Source: Mesorhizobium_G sp050247155 (GTDB taxonomy: Bacteria > Pseudomonadota > Alphaproteobacteria > Rhizobiales > Rhizobiaceae). Taken from it: a stretch of 64,000 nucleotides of DNA. The notes beneath the pieces were generated by a model, which was not told the DNA's origin, did not search any database, and saw only the letters and a list, made by a program, of their open reading frames with translations. The DNA is taken from contig JBFWUS010000024.1 in NCBI GenBank assembly GCA_050247155.1, positions 3,855 through 67,854 of the forward strand, read 5' to 3'. Both the position numbers and the translations under genes were made by a program. Shown here one piece after another: positions 25,057 to 33,664 of this stretch (position 1 is its first letter; every line of letters begins with the position of its first letter).

Positions 25057-25404
25057 ATGCAGAAATTGATGATCATTGGCGCGGCGTCGCTGGTTATGGC
25101 GGTGACCGGCTCGGCAACGCCGTCCCTGGCACAGGGACTGGAATTCCGGATCGGCCCAGACGGCATGCGGCTCAGGGAGCGTTGCGATCCTCGTTACGAG
25201 GATTGTTACGATCGGCGCAGAGACCGGCGGCGCGGATGCGATCCGGATGACGCACTCGACAAAGCCGACCGGATGGGCATCGGCAGGGCACGTATCGTGG
25301 CCGTCGGCAACAGGACAATTCGCGTGCGCGGCCGCGATGAATATGGCGACCGCATCACCATCGTGTTCGGCCGTGAACGTGGTTGCCCGGTACTGGACTA
25401 TTGA
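25057..25404 (+). CDS. small secreted Cys/Arg-rich protein (paralogue 2)
   Basis: 115 residues, paralogous to the gene at 24528. Signal peptide ends near SLAQGLE. The shared core is LRERCDPRYEDCYDRRRDRRRGCDPDDALDKADRMGIGRARIV, then RIRVRGRDEYGDR-type text and a C-terminal GCPVLDY. The four Cys and the order of blocks match paralogue 1, and the two likely form disulfides in the periplasm. Tandem duplication with separate terminators suggests separate transcripts. Function unknown. Confidence 0.75.
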   Translation: MQKLMIIGAASLVMAVTGSATPSLAQGLEFRIGPDGMRLRERCDPRYEDCYDRRRDRRRGCDPDDALDKADRMGIGRARIVAVGNRTIRVRGRDEYGDRITIVFGRERGCPVLDY

Positions 25405-25417
25405 GACAGGGCACTGG

Positions 25418-25449
25418 AAATCCGGCGGGGCGCTGTGCCGTCCGGATTT
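25418..25449. terminator. hairpin between convergent genes
   Basis: AAATCCGG (25418-25425) pairs with CCGGATTT (25442-25449). It follows paralogue 2 and precedes the aminotransferase stop. The T-tract is short, so termination strength is uncertain. Confidence 0.5.
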
Positions 25450-25458
25450 CTGCTGTGG

Positions 25459-26661
25459 CTAAGTCAGCGACGCCGTAAAGCGCTGGATGCGCGTGCAGGC
25501 CTCTTCGAGCAGCTTTTCGGACGTCGCATAGGAAATGCGAAAATTCGGCCCGAGGCCGAAGGCCGAACCGAACACGACCGCAACACCTTCCGTCTCCAAC
25601 AATTCAGCGCAGAAGGTTTCGTCGTCGGTGATGACCTTGCCTGACGGCGTCTTCTTGCCGATCAACTTGGCGCAGGAAGGATAAACGTAGAAAGCGCCTT
25701 CCGGGGACGGGCAGTCGATGCCGCGCGCCTGGTTGAGCATCGACACGACGAGATCGCGGCGGTTCTGGAAGATCGCCTTGTTTTTCTGCACGAAATCCTG
25801 CGGGCCATTCAACGCCTCGACCGACGCCCATTGGGCGATCGTGCAGGCGCCAGAGGTCTGCTGGCCCTGGATCATGTCCATCGCCTTGATCAACTTGACG
25901 TCGCCGGCCGCGTAGCCGATGCGCCAGCCGGTCATGGCATAGGCTTTGGAGACGCCGTTCATGGTGAGTGTGCGCATATAAAGGTTCGGCTCGACCTCCG
26001 CGATCGTCTTGAAGACAAAATCGCCATAGGTCAGGTGCTCGTACATGTCGTCCGTGAGGATCCAGACGTTCGGGTGTTTCAACAGCACGTCGGCGAGCGC
26101 CTTCAGCTCCGCCTCAGTATAGGCCGCGCCGGACGGATTGGACGGTGAGTTCAGCATCAGCCATTTGGTGCGCGAGGTGATGGCGCGCTCCAGAACGTCC
26201 GGGGTTAGCTTGAAGCCATTGTCGATAGTGGTCGGCGCGTAGACGGACGTGCCGCCACAGATCGCCACCATTTCGGGATAGCTGACCCAATAGGGCGAGG
26301 GGATCACTACCTCGTCACCCGGGTTGAGCGTCGCCATAAAGGCGTTGAAGAGAATTTGCTTGCCGCCGGTGCCGACGATGGTCTGCTCCGGCTTGTAGTC
26401 GAGATTGTTTTCGCGCTTGAACTTCTTGGCGATTGCCTCGCGTAGCGGTATGATGCCTGAAACGGGTGGGTATTTTGTTTCGCCGCGACGGATGGCGTCG
26501 ATGGCGGCGTTTTTAACATTGTCAGGAGTATCGAAGTCGGGTTCGCCAGCGCCCAGGCCGATGATGTCGCGGCCGGCGTTTTTCAGTTCGCGCGCTTTCT
26601 GGGTGACCGCGATCGTGGCGGAAGGCTTCACGCGGGAAAGGGCGTCGGCGAGAAAGGCCAT
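25459..26661 (-). CDS. aatA: pyridoxal-phosphate aspartate aminotransferase
   Basis: 400 residues, fold type I class I aminotransferase. It interconverts aspartate and 2-oxoglutarate with oxaloacetate and glutamate. Family signatures: IGLGAGEPDFDTPDNVK near the N-terminus, GGKQILFNAFMATLNPGDEV, NSPSNPSGAAY, and the PLP-lysine segment MNGVSKAYAMTGWRIGYAAG near residue 235-250. It is the Rhizobium-type (subgroup I-gamma) AatA by sequence style; prephenate may also be accepted by such enzymes. Divergent from the EAL genes. Confidence 0.93.
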   Translation of the reverse strand: MAFLADALSRVKPSATIAVTQKARELKNAGRDIIGLGAGEPDFDTPDNVKNAAIDAIRRGETKYPPVSGIIPLREAIAKKFKRENNLDYKPEQTIVGTGGKQILFNAFMATLNPGDEVVIPSPYWVSYPEMVAICGGTSVYAPTTIDNGFKLTPDVLERAITSRTKWLMLNSPSNPSGAAYTEAELKALADVLLKHPNVWILTDDMYEHLTYGDFVFKTIAEVEPNLYMRTLTMNGVSKAYAMTGWRIGYAAGDVKLIKAMDMIQGQQTSGACTIAQWASVEALNGPQDFVQKNKAIFQNRRDLVVSMLNQARGIDCPSPEGAFYVYPSCAKLIGKKTPSGKVITDDETFCAELLETEGVAVVFGSAFGLGPNFRISYATSEKLLEEACTRIQRFTASLT

Positions 26662-26766
26662 AGTTAGCTCCAGACTGGAATGGGCGCGTCCCTATCGGCT
26701 GGAAACACGGGGAATTCAAGGGCCAGTACTGACGCAGAGCCAGCAAAGTTGGGCTGCGGCGTTAAC

Positions 26767-27726
26767 ATGGTTGCAAGCTATGCAGCGCTAGAAACGCTAA
26801 GCAGATCGATACGAACGCGGAGCGCTGCATTGCCGCGCAATGCAATGATCGAACATATTTCCCGCCAGGCCAACGGCACCGCCGTCGGCATCTGGGGACG
26901 TTTTCTGCTGCGCAGCGCCTTCCAGCCGATTTTCGCCTTTGTCGACGGCAAGTTGAAGATCGCCGCCTATGAAGGGCTGATCCGGCCGTTCGAGGCGGGC
27001 AATCCGGTCTCACCCGGTGCGTTTTTCGGTTCCATCGGGGCCATGGATCGCTTGCGCGTGGAGACGCTTACGCGAACGCTGCATGTGCTGAATGCAGATG
27101 GGCATATCGGCGCCGAAGCGTCGCTTTTCCTCAATTTCGATCCCTCGGTGTTTACAGATTGGGCGATTGCCGACAATGCTCTGAAAGACCTCCGCCTCGT
27201 TTTGCACGAAGCGCTCATCGATCCCACCCGGGTCGTCTGCGAGTTGACCGAGAAGAAGAGCGGCTCGGACGAGGCTGTATACAGCTTCGTGCAAGCGTTG
27301 AGGAATAATCGTTTCCGCATTGCCGTTGATGACTACGGAGCCGATGACTCTGACATCGACCGGATCCGGGACATCAGGCCGGATATCGTCAAATTCGACG
27401 CTGCCTGGATCACCCGTCTGATGGAAAGCGATCCAGGCGCTGCGTTGCTGGCGGCGATGGTCGACAAATTCAAGTCGATGGGCATCAAAACCGTGTTCGA
27501 AGGCCTTGAGGAGCCATGGCAGTTGGACCTCGCCGACAGATGCGGCGTCGATATGGTTCAAGGCTTCATCCTGGCTCGGCCGAAGCTGGTGGATGGTGAT
27601 GAGCCCCCCATTCCGCAGGCGAATGACGTCGCGCCAGAACCGGAGATGACGCCGGCGCTTCATGTGACGGTCCGGCCCACGCCGAAATATGGACGCCCGT
27701 TCGGGCGCAGGCTGTCGGCGCTATGA
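26767..27726 (+). CDS. EAL-domain protein, catalytic residues retained
   Basis: Cyclic-di-GMP phosphodiesterase-like protein of about 319 residues. The EAL motif is EGLIR, followed by LFLNFDP (metal-binding Asn), CELTEKK (Glu), VDDYGADDSD (the Asp pair), IVKFDAAW (Lys) and VFEGLEEPWQLDLADRCGVDMVQGF (Glu and QG). All residues needed for hydrolysis of c-di-GMP appear present. No GGDEF, PAS or membrane domain is attached. The start is uncertain: ATG 26767 is used, and ATG 26845 would trim 26 residues before the domain. The stop overlaps the next gene start (ATGA). Confidence 0.85.
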   Translation: MVASYAALETLSRSIRTRSAALPRNAMIEHISRQANGTAVGIWGRFLLRSAFQPIFAFVDGKLKIAAYEGLIRPFEAGNPVSPGAFFGSIGAMDRLRVETLTRTLHVLNADGHIGAEASLFLNFDPSVFTDWAIADNALKDLRLVLHEALIDPTRVVCELTEKKSGSDEAVYSFVQALRNNRFRIAVDDYGADDSDIDRIRDIRPDIVKFDAAWITRLMESDPGAALLAAMVDKFKSMGIKTVFEGLEEPWQLDLADRCGVDMVQGFILARPKLVDGDEPPIPQANDVAPEPEMTPALHVTVRPTPKYGRPFGRRLSAL

Positions 27727-28589
27727 TCCGACTTGTCCAAACACCGCCGTCGATTCTCGACGCGATCCACGAAGACGAAGTCGGCCTGCAATTCGGCATT
27801 ATAGCGTCACGTCGGTTCAAGACGGCCTATCAGGTCGTTTACAATCGGAGCGAGGATAGGCTGACGCCGGCCATGCTTCGGGCCGGTGTGGATATCACAG
27901 GCGTCGGTTCGTGGCTTGGCGGGAACCGCGGCATCGAAACCGAGGGCGAAGGAGTTGTCAGTCGTCTCGGATCGCTGTTGGCATTGTGCAACTACCGCAA
28001 TGCGGACATCCGCGAGCTGCTGCTCTATGTCGACGTGCCTTGCGGCGCCTATTCCAGGTTGGGCGAGCTGGGAGCAGACATCCGCCATATCCGGCATCGG
28101 GCCGATGAATTCGAGTGCAGTCCCGACCAAGTGGTGTGCGAGCTCCCGTCGCATCTGGCCGAATTCGAGATGTTGCAATCGATGGCGCGGCTTCTGCGCC
28201 GCCAGGGCGCCAAGATCGCCTTGGCGCATTCAAGGCCGGACGATCCGCTGAGCCTTTGGATCGAGCGCCTGCGCCCGGATTATGTGCGCATGTCCGACGA
28301 ATGGTTCAGCAGGATCACCAGCCATCATGCGTCGCGGCAGCTGCTGGCCTCACTCGTTCACGCAATCAAGGACAGTGGGGCCCAGGTATTGTTTGAAGGA
28401 TTAGACAGCGCCCATCTTCTGGCCCGCGCCGTGGAGGCGGGGGCGGACTTCCTGCAAGGCAATGCGTTGCAGCCGGGGGGGTTGGTGGGGACGTTGATCG
28501 ATCCGGGCGACCGGCCGCTGCCGTTGCCCACCGAGCGTTCAAACGTGGTGCCGCTGAGCAGTGTTCTCAGCACGCATCAAGCCCGCTGA
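27723..28589 (+). CDS. degenerate EAL-domain protein
   Basis: 288 residues, translationally coupled to the intact EAL gene and homologous to it along its length. The EAL motif is replaced (TAYQVVYNRSE), the metal Asn position reads LYVDVP, the Asp pair is absent (IALAHSRPDDP), and the Lys is lost (YVRMSDEWF). The late FEGLDSAHLLARAVEAGADFLQGNALQP remains. It should not hydrolyse c-di-GMP but may bind it, a protein partner or the intact EAL protein. Coupling suggests equimolar synthesis. Confidence 0.8.
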   Translation: MIRLVQTPPSILDAIHEDEVGLQFGIIASRRFKTAYQVVYNRSEDRLTPAMLRAGVDITGVGSWLGGNRGIETEGEGVVSRLGSLLALCNYRNADIRELLLYVDVPCGAYSRLGELGADIRHIRHRADEFECSPDQVVCELPSHLAEFEMLQSMARLLRRQGAKIALAHSRPDDPLSLWIERLRPDYVRMSDEWFSRITSHHASRQLLASLVHAIKDSGAQVLFEGLDSAHLLARAVEAGADFLQGNALQPGGLVGTLIDPGDRPLPLPTERSNVVPLSSVLSTHQAR

Positions 28590-28662
28590 TCATTCAACAA
28601 AAACAAATCGATTGTCGTTCGAAGCAGCGCGGCTAGCGTCTGCCGTGGACCCGGAGACGCCG

Positions 28663-29274
28663 ATGCTGACACTTTATGGAATGACGGACAGCGGAAATTG
28701 CTACAAGCCGCGCCTGCTGTTGGCCAAGCTCGGCAAGCCGTTCCGGCATGTCGAGGTGAGCTCCCGCGATGGCGGGACCAAAACGCTGGAGTTTCTGGCC
28801 AAAAACCCGAACGCCATGGTGCCGCTGTTGGAGTTCGAGGATGGCCGGACCTTGGCCGAATCCAACGCCATGCTCCTGCACCTCGCCGAAGGGACGCGGT
28901 TCCTGCCGACCGACGGCTACGAGCGGGCTTTGGCCTATCAGTGGCTGTTCTTCGAACAATACAGCCACGAGCCTTACATTGCCGTGCGCCGGGCATTGCT
29001 GCGTTTTCCGGAGCGAGCAGCGCAGGCGACCCCCGAACGATTGGCGCAGACGCTGGAGCGCGGCAACAAAGCACTCGGTATCATGAACACGTGGCTGGAA
29101 GGTCGGCCGTTCCTTGCCGGTGACGCCTATTCCGTGGCGGATATCGCGCTTTATGCTTACACGCATGCGGCCGCCGATGGCGGGTTTCAGCTTGAGGCCT
29201 ACCCGGCCGTCATCGCGTGGCTTGAGCGCGTCGGGAGCGACCCGGGCCATGTCGACATGGGATGGAAGCCGTAG
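28663..29274 (+). CDS. glutathione S-transferase family protein
   Basis: 203 residues. N-terminal thioredoxin-like domain begins LTLYGMTDSGNCYKPRLLLAKLGKPF and contains the cis-Pro and glutathione-binding stretch NAMVPLLEFEDGRTLAESNAMLLHLAEG. The all-helical C-terminal domain has FLAGDAYSVADIALYAYTHAA, the conserved N-capping motif. The catalytic residue in this group is usually Ser or Cys; SGNC offers either. ATG at 28663 is preferred on family length with GGAG upstream. Probably conjugation or glutathionylation; substrate unknown. Confidence 0.88.
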   Translation: MLTLYGMTDSGNCYKPRLLLAKLGKPFRHVEVSSRDGGTKTLEFLAKNPNAMVPLLEFEDGRTLAESNAMLLHLAEGTRFLPTDGYERALAYQWLFFEQYSHEPYIAVRRALLRFPERAAQATPERLAQTLERGNKALGIMNTWLEGRPFLAGDAYSVADIALYAYTHAAADGGFQLEAYPAVIAWLERVGSDPGHVDMGWKP

Positions 29275-29405
29275 ACCGGCCGCCTTGTCGCCAGTCGGTA
29301 AACTGCGCGTGAGGCTTCAAGGATCAGGAAACTTTGGCCGCTTTTCGGCGTATTTGCCGGGTATCGAAGCTGTCGCATTTGGGCCTTGGCCCGGAGGAGA
29401 CGACG

Positions 29406-29741
29406 ATGAGAGTGTTGTTGGCAACCCTTGGCATTGCGCTGATGACGAGCCAGGCCCACGCCATTTCGCGCTACCAGTCGATGCGGATGAGCTGTGACGA
29501 GGTCCGGTCGGTTATCCGCGAAGAAGGCGCGGTGATCCTGCGCTGGCAGTCGAAGACCGTTGCGAATCTTCCGCGCTACGAGCGGTTCGTCAGCGATTCC
29601 CGTTTTTGCAGCAGCAATGAAATCACGGTTTTCTCCTCCGTCCCGACCAGGGATTCGCGAGCCTGCACCGTGAAGAAATGCGAACCCTACGACCCCGAAG
29701 ATGATTTCGGCGGTGGTAGGATCATCATTCCGGGGCGGTAG
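29406..29741 (+). CDS. small secreted hypothetical protein
   Basis: 111 residues with a signal peptide ending SQAHAIS. The mature part holds five Cys (MSCDEVRSVIREEGAVILRW, RFCSSN, ACTVKKCEPYDPED) and ends GGRIIIPGR. GGAGGAG precedes the ATG at good spacing. Similar small periplasmic proteins are widespread in Rhizobiales with no assigned function. Single gene. Confidence 0.65.
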   Translation: MRVLLATLGIALMTSQAHAISRYQSMRMSCDEVRSVIREEGAVILRWQSKTVANLPRYERFVSDSRFCSSNEITVFSSVPTRDSRACTVKKCEPYDPEDDFGGGRIIIPGR

Positions 29742-29764
29742 GCGAATTTCGCCGGTCGATTGCT

Positions 29765-30334
29765 CTAAAAGCCGAACGCCGACTGGGCCGGTGGCGGCGG
29801 GCCGACGTGCACGCCTTCCAGCGCGAGCAGCTTTTCCTTCGTGCGTGAGCCGCCCGGGGCGGAGAAGCCGCCGATCTTGCCGCCCGCCGCAAGGATGCGA
29901 TGGCAGGGGACGACGATCGGCACCGGGTTGGCGCCCAGCGCCTGGCCGGTGTCACGCGCCTCACCCGGATGCCCAGCCGCTGCCGCCAACTGGCCGTAGG
30001 TGACGGTCTCGCCGAATTTCAGTTTTCGCGCCGCGTCGTAAATGTCCAGCCGGAATTGCTCAATGCCTTCCAGGTCGACGTTTACCGGTGAAAAGTCGAT
30101 CGTTTCGCCCGCAGCATACCGCGTGAGCAAAGCTACCGCATCCGCAACGTCCTTCGGCAATGAGGCGGTGTCGACAGCAACGGTCTCGCTGCCGGCGAGG
30201 CGCATCAGGCGGCGTTCGCAATCCTGGCGCTCGCGCTGTGGGGTCAGCAGGCGGGTAATGCCTTGATCGCTCCAGGCGATGCCCACCCAGCCAAGCGCTG
30301 TTTCGAACAGATGATGGGAATGTGTGACGGCCAT
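29765..30334 (-). CDS. ogt: methylated-DNA--protein-cysteine methyltransferase
   Basis: 189-residue suicide DNA-repair protein that removes O6-alkyl groups from guanine. The active-site PCHRILAAGGKIGGFSAPGG is near residue 145-165, with the acceptor Cys in PCHR. The HTH segment GETVTYGQLAAAAGHPGEARDTGQALGANPVPIVV precedes it. Start at 30334 has GGAGG upstream; earlier in-frame codons would add an unlikely leader. Stand-alone Ogt type without the AdaA domain. Confidence 0.93.
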   Translation of the reverse strand: MAVTHSHHLFETALGWVGIAWSDQGITRLLTPQRERQDCERRLMRLAGSETVAVDTASLPKDVADAVALLTRYAAGETIDFSPVNVDLEGIEQFRLDIYDAARKLKFGETVTYGQLAAAAGHPGEARDTGQALGANPVPIVVPCHRILAAGGKIGGFSAPGGSRTKEKLLALEGVHVGPPPPAQSAFGF

Positions 30335-30525
30335 TGTGACCTCCAAGTTCTTCCAGATAACACAGCGGGCTGCCGAACAGAACGGAAACAAGATCGCGCT
30401 GCGCAGGTTCCTGCCAAAATTAACAAATGCCTGACACTGCGACACCCGATTCCTGCCGCGCGGTTGCCCAAAAAGGTTCGGTGCTGTAAGGAGCCGTTAA
30501 GATTTGCGCGGGGAACGACGCGGCT

Positions 30526-31458
30526 TTGCTGAAATTGAGGGTTCTTGTCCTGCCAGCCATTCTGGCCGCCAGCAGCGGCCTGTCGGGCTGCGCGACCAGC
30601 ACTGGCCCGGCCACAACGACCAGTTTGGCGCCGATGGCGGCAGCGCCGGCGCTGCCCGAAACCGTCGAAGAAGTTCCTTCCGCCAGCCCCGGCAGCGTGG
30701 AAGACGGCCTGCGCAGTTTGGCCCATGACGTCGAAATGAACGCCCAGGCCAAGCCCGCAGCCTATGCGACGCAGCAACCGGCCAGTTCGGTCGCGGCAGT
30801 CGAGCAATTGACCGGCAAAACCGCAATCCAGACCGTTTCCGTCCCGGCAGGGGCGGGCGTTCAAGCAGCGGTCGAACCAGCCCCGGCCGAGAGCGGGAAT
30901 TCGGTCGTCGAGGCCGTCGTGCAGGCACCTGTGAACGTCGCCAAGGCGACGGCGGGAGCGATCGGCGCGGCGGCGCAGGCCTTGCCCAATCCTTTCGGCG
31001 GCGACGCCACGGACGAGACCGGAACACCACCATCCCCGCCGGACGGGCGTCTCGGGCCAGCAGGTGGCGTTGCGGCGCGCAGCCCGGAACTCGACCGGTT
31101 GATGAAAACCTACGCCGACTACTATGGCGTGCCGGAGGAACTGGTGCGCAAGGTTGCCAGACGTGAAAGCACGTTCAATCCATCGGCCCGCAATGGCCGT
31201 TATCTGGGCTTAATGCAGATCAGCCACGCGACCGCGCGCGGCATGGGCTATCGCGGCGCGCCGGCCGGGCTGCTCGATGCCGAGACCAATTTGAAATATG
31301 CCGTGCGTTATCTGCGCGGCGCTTATGTCGTCGCCAACGGCAATCACGGCGTTGCCGACCGTCTCTATCAGAGCGGCTATTATTACCACGCCAAACGCGC
31401 TGGCTTGCTGGACGAGACCGGCGTTGGCCGCGACCGCATCCGCCGTCGCCGCCTCTAA
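30526..31458 (+). CDS. lytic transglycosylase lipoprotein (SLT domain)
   Basis: 310 residues. The N-terminus is a lipoprotein signal (VLPAILAASSGLSGC). A long Ala/Pro/Val-rich linker reaches about residue 180. The C-terminal SLT domain begins near ELDRLMKTYADYYGVPEELVRKVARRESTFNPSARN; the catalytic Glu is in RREST, followed by GLMQISHATARGMGYRG and NLKYAVRYLRGAY. It should cleave peptidoglycan glycan strands to 1,6-anhydro products. The TTG start at 30526 is the first codon compatible with the signal peptide. Confidence 0.88.
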   Translation: MLKLRVLVLPAILAASSGLSGCATSTGPATTTSLAPMAAAPALPETVEEVPSASPGSVEDGLRSLAHDVEMNAQAKPAAYATQQPASSVAAVEQLTGKTAIQTVSVPAGAGVQAAVEPAPAESGNSVVEAVVQAPVNVAKATAGAIGAAAQALPNPFGGDATDETGTPPSPPDGRLGPAGGVAARSPELDRLMKTYADYYGVPEELVRKVARRESTFNPSARNGRYLGLMQISHATARGMGYRGAPAGLLDAETNLKYAVRYLRGAYVVANGNHGVADRLYQSGYYYHAKRAGLLDETGVGRDRIRRRRL

Positions 31459-31461
31459 ATC

Positions 31462-31953
31462 TTGCCGAGCCCGCAAGGACCCGACGACATTCGTTTCAGG
31501 CGCGTGCTCGCCGGGGCGGTGTTTGAGCCGCGTTGGCCTGCCGGCATCTCCCTGAAAACTCTGGCCGACCCTGATGCCGGGCAGACCGCCCGCGACGCGC
31601 ATCAACTGATCGCAGAGGCTTTCGACGATATGCCGCGCGATTTCGAAAGCTGGTGGGCCTGGCTCAGCGGCGACGAAGACTTCGATCCCGAGCTGGTGTT
31701 CGTGGCCTATGGCCCTGACGGTCGGCCCTTGGGCGTCGCGCAGTGCTGGAGCAGCGGCTACCTCAAGGATCTGGCGGTGGCGTTGGGCGCGCGCGGCCAG
31801 GGGATTGGCGAGGCGCTGGTGCTGCATGTCTTTGCTGTGTTCCAGACTCGTGGTGTGTCGCATGTCGATCTGAAAACCAATTTGATTGCCAATGCGGCCG
31901 CCGCGCGGCTGTACCAACGGCTGGGCATGGCCGAAGTAGACTGGGCAGGCTAA
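31462..31953 (+). CDS. GNAT-family acetyltransferase
   Basis: 163 residues. The acetyl-CoA binding motif A is LAVALGARGQGIGEALVLHVFAVFQTRG near residue 108-130, and the C-terminal motif DLKTNLIANAAAARLYQRLGM is typical. It should move an acetyl group from acetyl-CoA to an amine; substrate unknown. The TTG start lies three bases past the upstream stop, so it may be co-transcribed with the transglycosylase gene. Confidence 0.8.
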   Translation: MPSPQGPDDIRFRRVLAGAVFEPRWPAGISLKTLADPDAGQTARDAHQLIAEAFDDMPRDFESWWAWLSGDEDFDPELVFVAYGPDGRPLGVAQCWSSGYLKDLAVALGARGQGIGEALVLHVFAVFQTRGVSHVDLKTNLIANAAAARLYQRLGMAEVDWAG

Positions 31954-31990
31954 ACCGTCTACGGGCCAGTCCGGCACTGCGGGTAATTTG

Positions 31991-32467
31991 ATGCGCTTCA
32001 TTGTTGCTGCTCTTTTCCTGGCGTCCGGCATCGTTGCCGCTGGCGCCTTTGATTGGGGCCACTACGTCAACCAGCGCTTCGGCTACTCGATCGACATCCC
32101 GCCGGAATTTTCTGCGATCGAGGAAGCCGACAACGGTGATGGCGGCATGAGCCGATCGGACGACAAGCTGTCTGAACTGGCGGTATGGGGCTCCAATCTT
32201 GTTGAAGGCGATTTGAGCGATGATTTCGCCTCGCGACTGGCTGCCGCCGAGGCCCATGGCTGGACGGTGAGTTACCGCCGCGAGACGCCCACCTGGGCAA
32301 GCTGGTCCGGGTCGCAGCAAGGCCGATTGTTTTATGCCCGTGCGATCGCTTTGTGCGGCGGCCAGGCCGCCTATTTTCTGTTCGAATATCCGAGGGCCAG
32401 GCAGGCATCTTACGATCCCGTCGTCAAACGGCTGGTCAAAAGCCTGAAGAACGCCAGGAGCTGCTGA
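31991..32467 (+). CDS. secreted hypothetical protein
   Basis: 158 residues, signal peptide ending IVAAGAFDW. The mature part starts HYVNQRFGYSIDIPPEF, a phrase common in small periplasmic proteins of Rhizobiales (often annotated hypothetical), and ends YDPVVKRLVKSLKNARSC. The ATG is preferred over an overlapping TTG one codon earlier. It abuts the RidA gene with no gap, so the two are probably co-transcribed. Function unknown. Confidence 0.75.
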   Translation: MRFIVAALFLASGIVAAGAFDWGHYVNQRFGYSIDIPPEFSAIEEADNGDGGMSRSDDKLSELAVWGSNLVEGDLSDDFASRLAAAEAHGWTVSYRRETPTWASWSGSQQGRLFYARAIALCGGQAAYFLFEYPRARQASYDPVVKRLVKSLKNARSC

Positions 32468-32875
32468 ATGCGCCGCGAAATCGTCTATGTGCCTGGCATA
32501 TCTGAGCTGGCCGAGAAATTGAACGTGCCGCTGTCGGCCGTGGCGCGCGGCGGCGGCATGATTTTCGTCTCCGGAACGCCGCCGATGGATGTCGCCACGG
32601 GCGAGATCATCAAGGGCGACATAGAGGCGCAGACAGAGGCTGCGTTGGTGGCGCTGAAGCATTGCCTCGCAGCCGCCGATGCGACCTTTGACGACGTGCT
32701 GATGGTGCGCATCTACGCCGCCAATGTCGGCTTCTACAAAGCGATCAACCGCGTCTATGTGCGGCACTTTCCAAAAGACCCGCCGGCGCGGACTTTCGTG
32801 CCCGTCGCCGCATGGCCGATGGAGTTCGATCTCGAGATCGAATGCGTTGCGGTCGATCCACGCGGGAAAACCTAA
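32468..32875 (+). CDS. RidA-family protein
   Basis: 135 residues. RidA proteins hydrolyse reactive enamine/imine intermediates, or bind small metabolites. VSGTPPMDVATGEIIKGDIEAQTEAAL and ARTFVPVAAWPMEFDLEIECVAV are the family core; the catalytic Arg of RidA is in PPARTFVPV. The adjacent secreted protein gene suggests co-transcription. Its stop overlaps the convergent LysM gene by 4 bp. Confidence 0.85.
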   Translation: MRREIVYVPGISELAEKLNVPLSAVARGGGMIFVSGTPPMDVATGEIIKGDIEAQTEAALVALKHCLAAADATFDDVLMVRIYAANVGFYKAINRVYVRHFPKDPPARTFVPVAAWPMEFDLEIECVAVDPRGKT

Positions 32876-33384
32876 CCTGCGCTGACCGGCACCCGCAGTT
32901 CCTGCCCGGCGAAGATCAGGTCGGGATTGGTGATCGCCGGATTGGCCCGTACGATACGCTGAATGAATTCGGCGTCGCTGCCGCCATAATAGTGACGGGC
33001 GATCTTGCTCACCGTTTCGCCACGCACCACACGATGGCGGAAGAAGGTCGAGTAGCCAGCCATCACCAGCGGGCCATAGACAACCGGCACGATGACCTTG
33101 TTGCGCTCTTCGCCCTGGCCCGACTGGTCTTCCTCGAAAACCTCGACAAAAATCCGGTCGAGCTGGAAGGCGGCGCCTGTCAGATCGACCTTGATCTGAA
33201 ACTGGCCATGGCCGCCGATACCGTCGCCGGCATTGACGAAACCGGTGCGCTCGTCGTGGCCATCATGCACGCGCCAGTTCAAGGTCGCTTCGAAGCCGGT
33301 GCCGATGCCGGCAATCATAAGATTGTCGCTGACGAGGTCGAAGGCTTGCGGCTGCTGGATAACGTTTGCGGTGAACTGCGGCAT
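32872..33384 (-). CDS. Gmad2/LysM cell-wall protein
   Basis: 170 residues. The N-terminal part (FDLVSDNLMIAGIGTGFEATLNWRVHDGHDERTGFVNAGDG) resembles a Gmad2-type immunoglobulin-like domain. The C-terminal LysM domain reads HRVVRGETVSKIARHYYGGSDAEFIQRIVRANP and NPDLIFAGQELRVP, which binds peptidoglycan. No signal peptide is obvious, which is odd for a wall-binding protein. An alternative is a polysaccharide-binding cytosolic or phage-like role. Upstream 280 bp is AT-rich and probably holds the promoter. Confidence 0.75.
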   Translation of the reverse strand: MPQFTANVIQQPQAFDLVSDNLMIAGIGTGFEATLNWRVHDGHDERTGFVNAGDGIGGHGQFQIKVDLTGAAFQLDRIFVEVFEEDQSGQGEERNKVIVPVVYGPLVMAGYSTFFRHRVVRGETVSKIARHYYGGSDAEFIQRIVRANPAITNPDLIFAGQELRVPVSAG

Positions 33385-33664
33385 AGGCTCTTTCTCCTGT
33401 TGGACAAATGAACTGAGCCCCGCATTTCAGTAAAATAACAAGTTTTTCTTCTTGTTGTTTTGTCTATGCAAACTTTATTTGATTTTACATTGTGCCGCTT
33501 GAAAAGTCTATGCCAGTTTGATCTGCTCTCTTAAGCGTTGATTCATGCCTTTCTTTGGGTTGATCGCAGTTGACGTGATGGCCATTGGCCTAACGGCTGG
33601 CCCTTGGAACTGTCGCCACAATTGCGCGTAGTCTCGCAGTGGCTGGCAATCAAGGGAGACCGAC
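33385..33664. other. AT-rich intergenic region
   Basis: No gene of its own. 33420-33490 is AT-rich, with AACAAG/CTTGTT forming a small hairpin at about 33438-33457. Likely holds the promoter of the LysM gene and, further right, that of the DUF899 gene. Confidence 0.5.
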
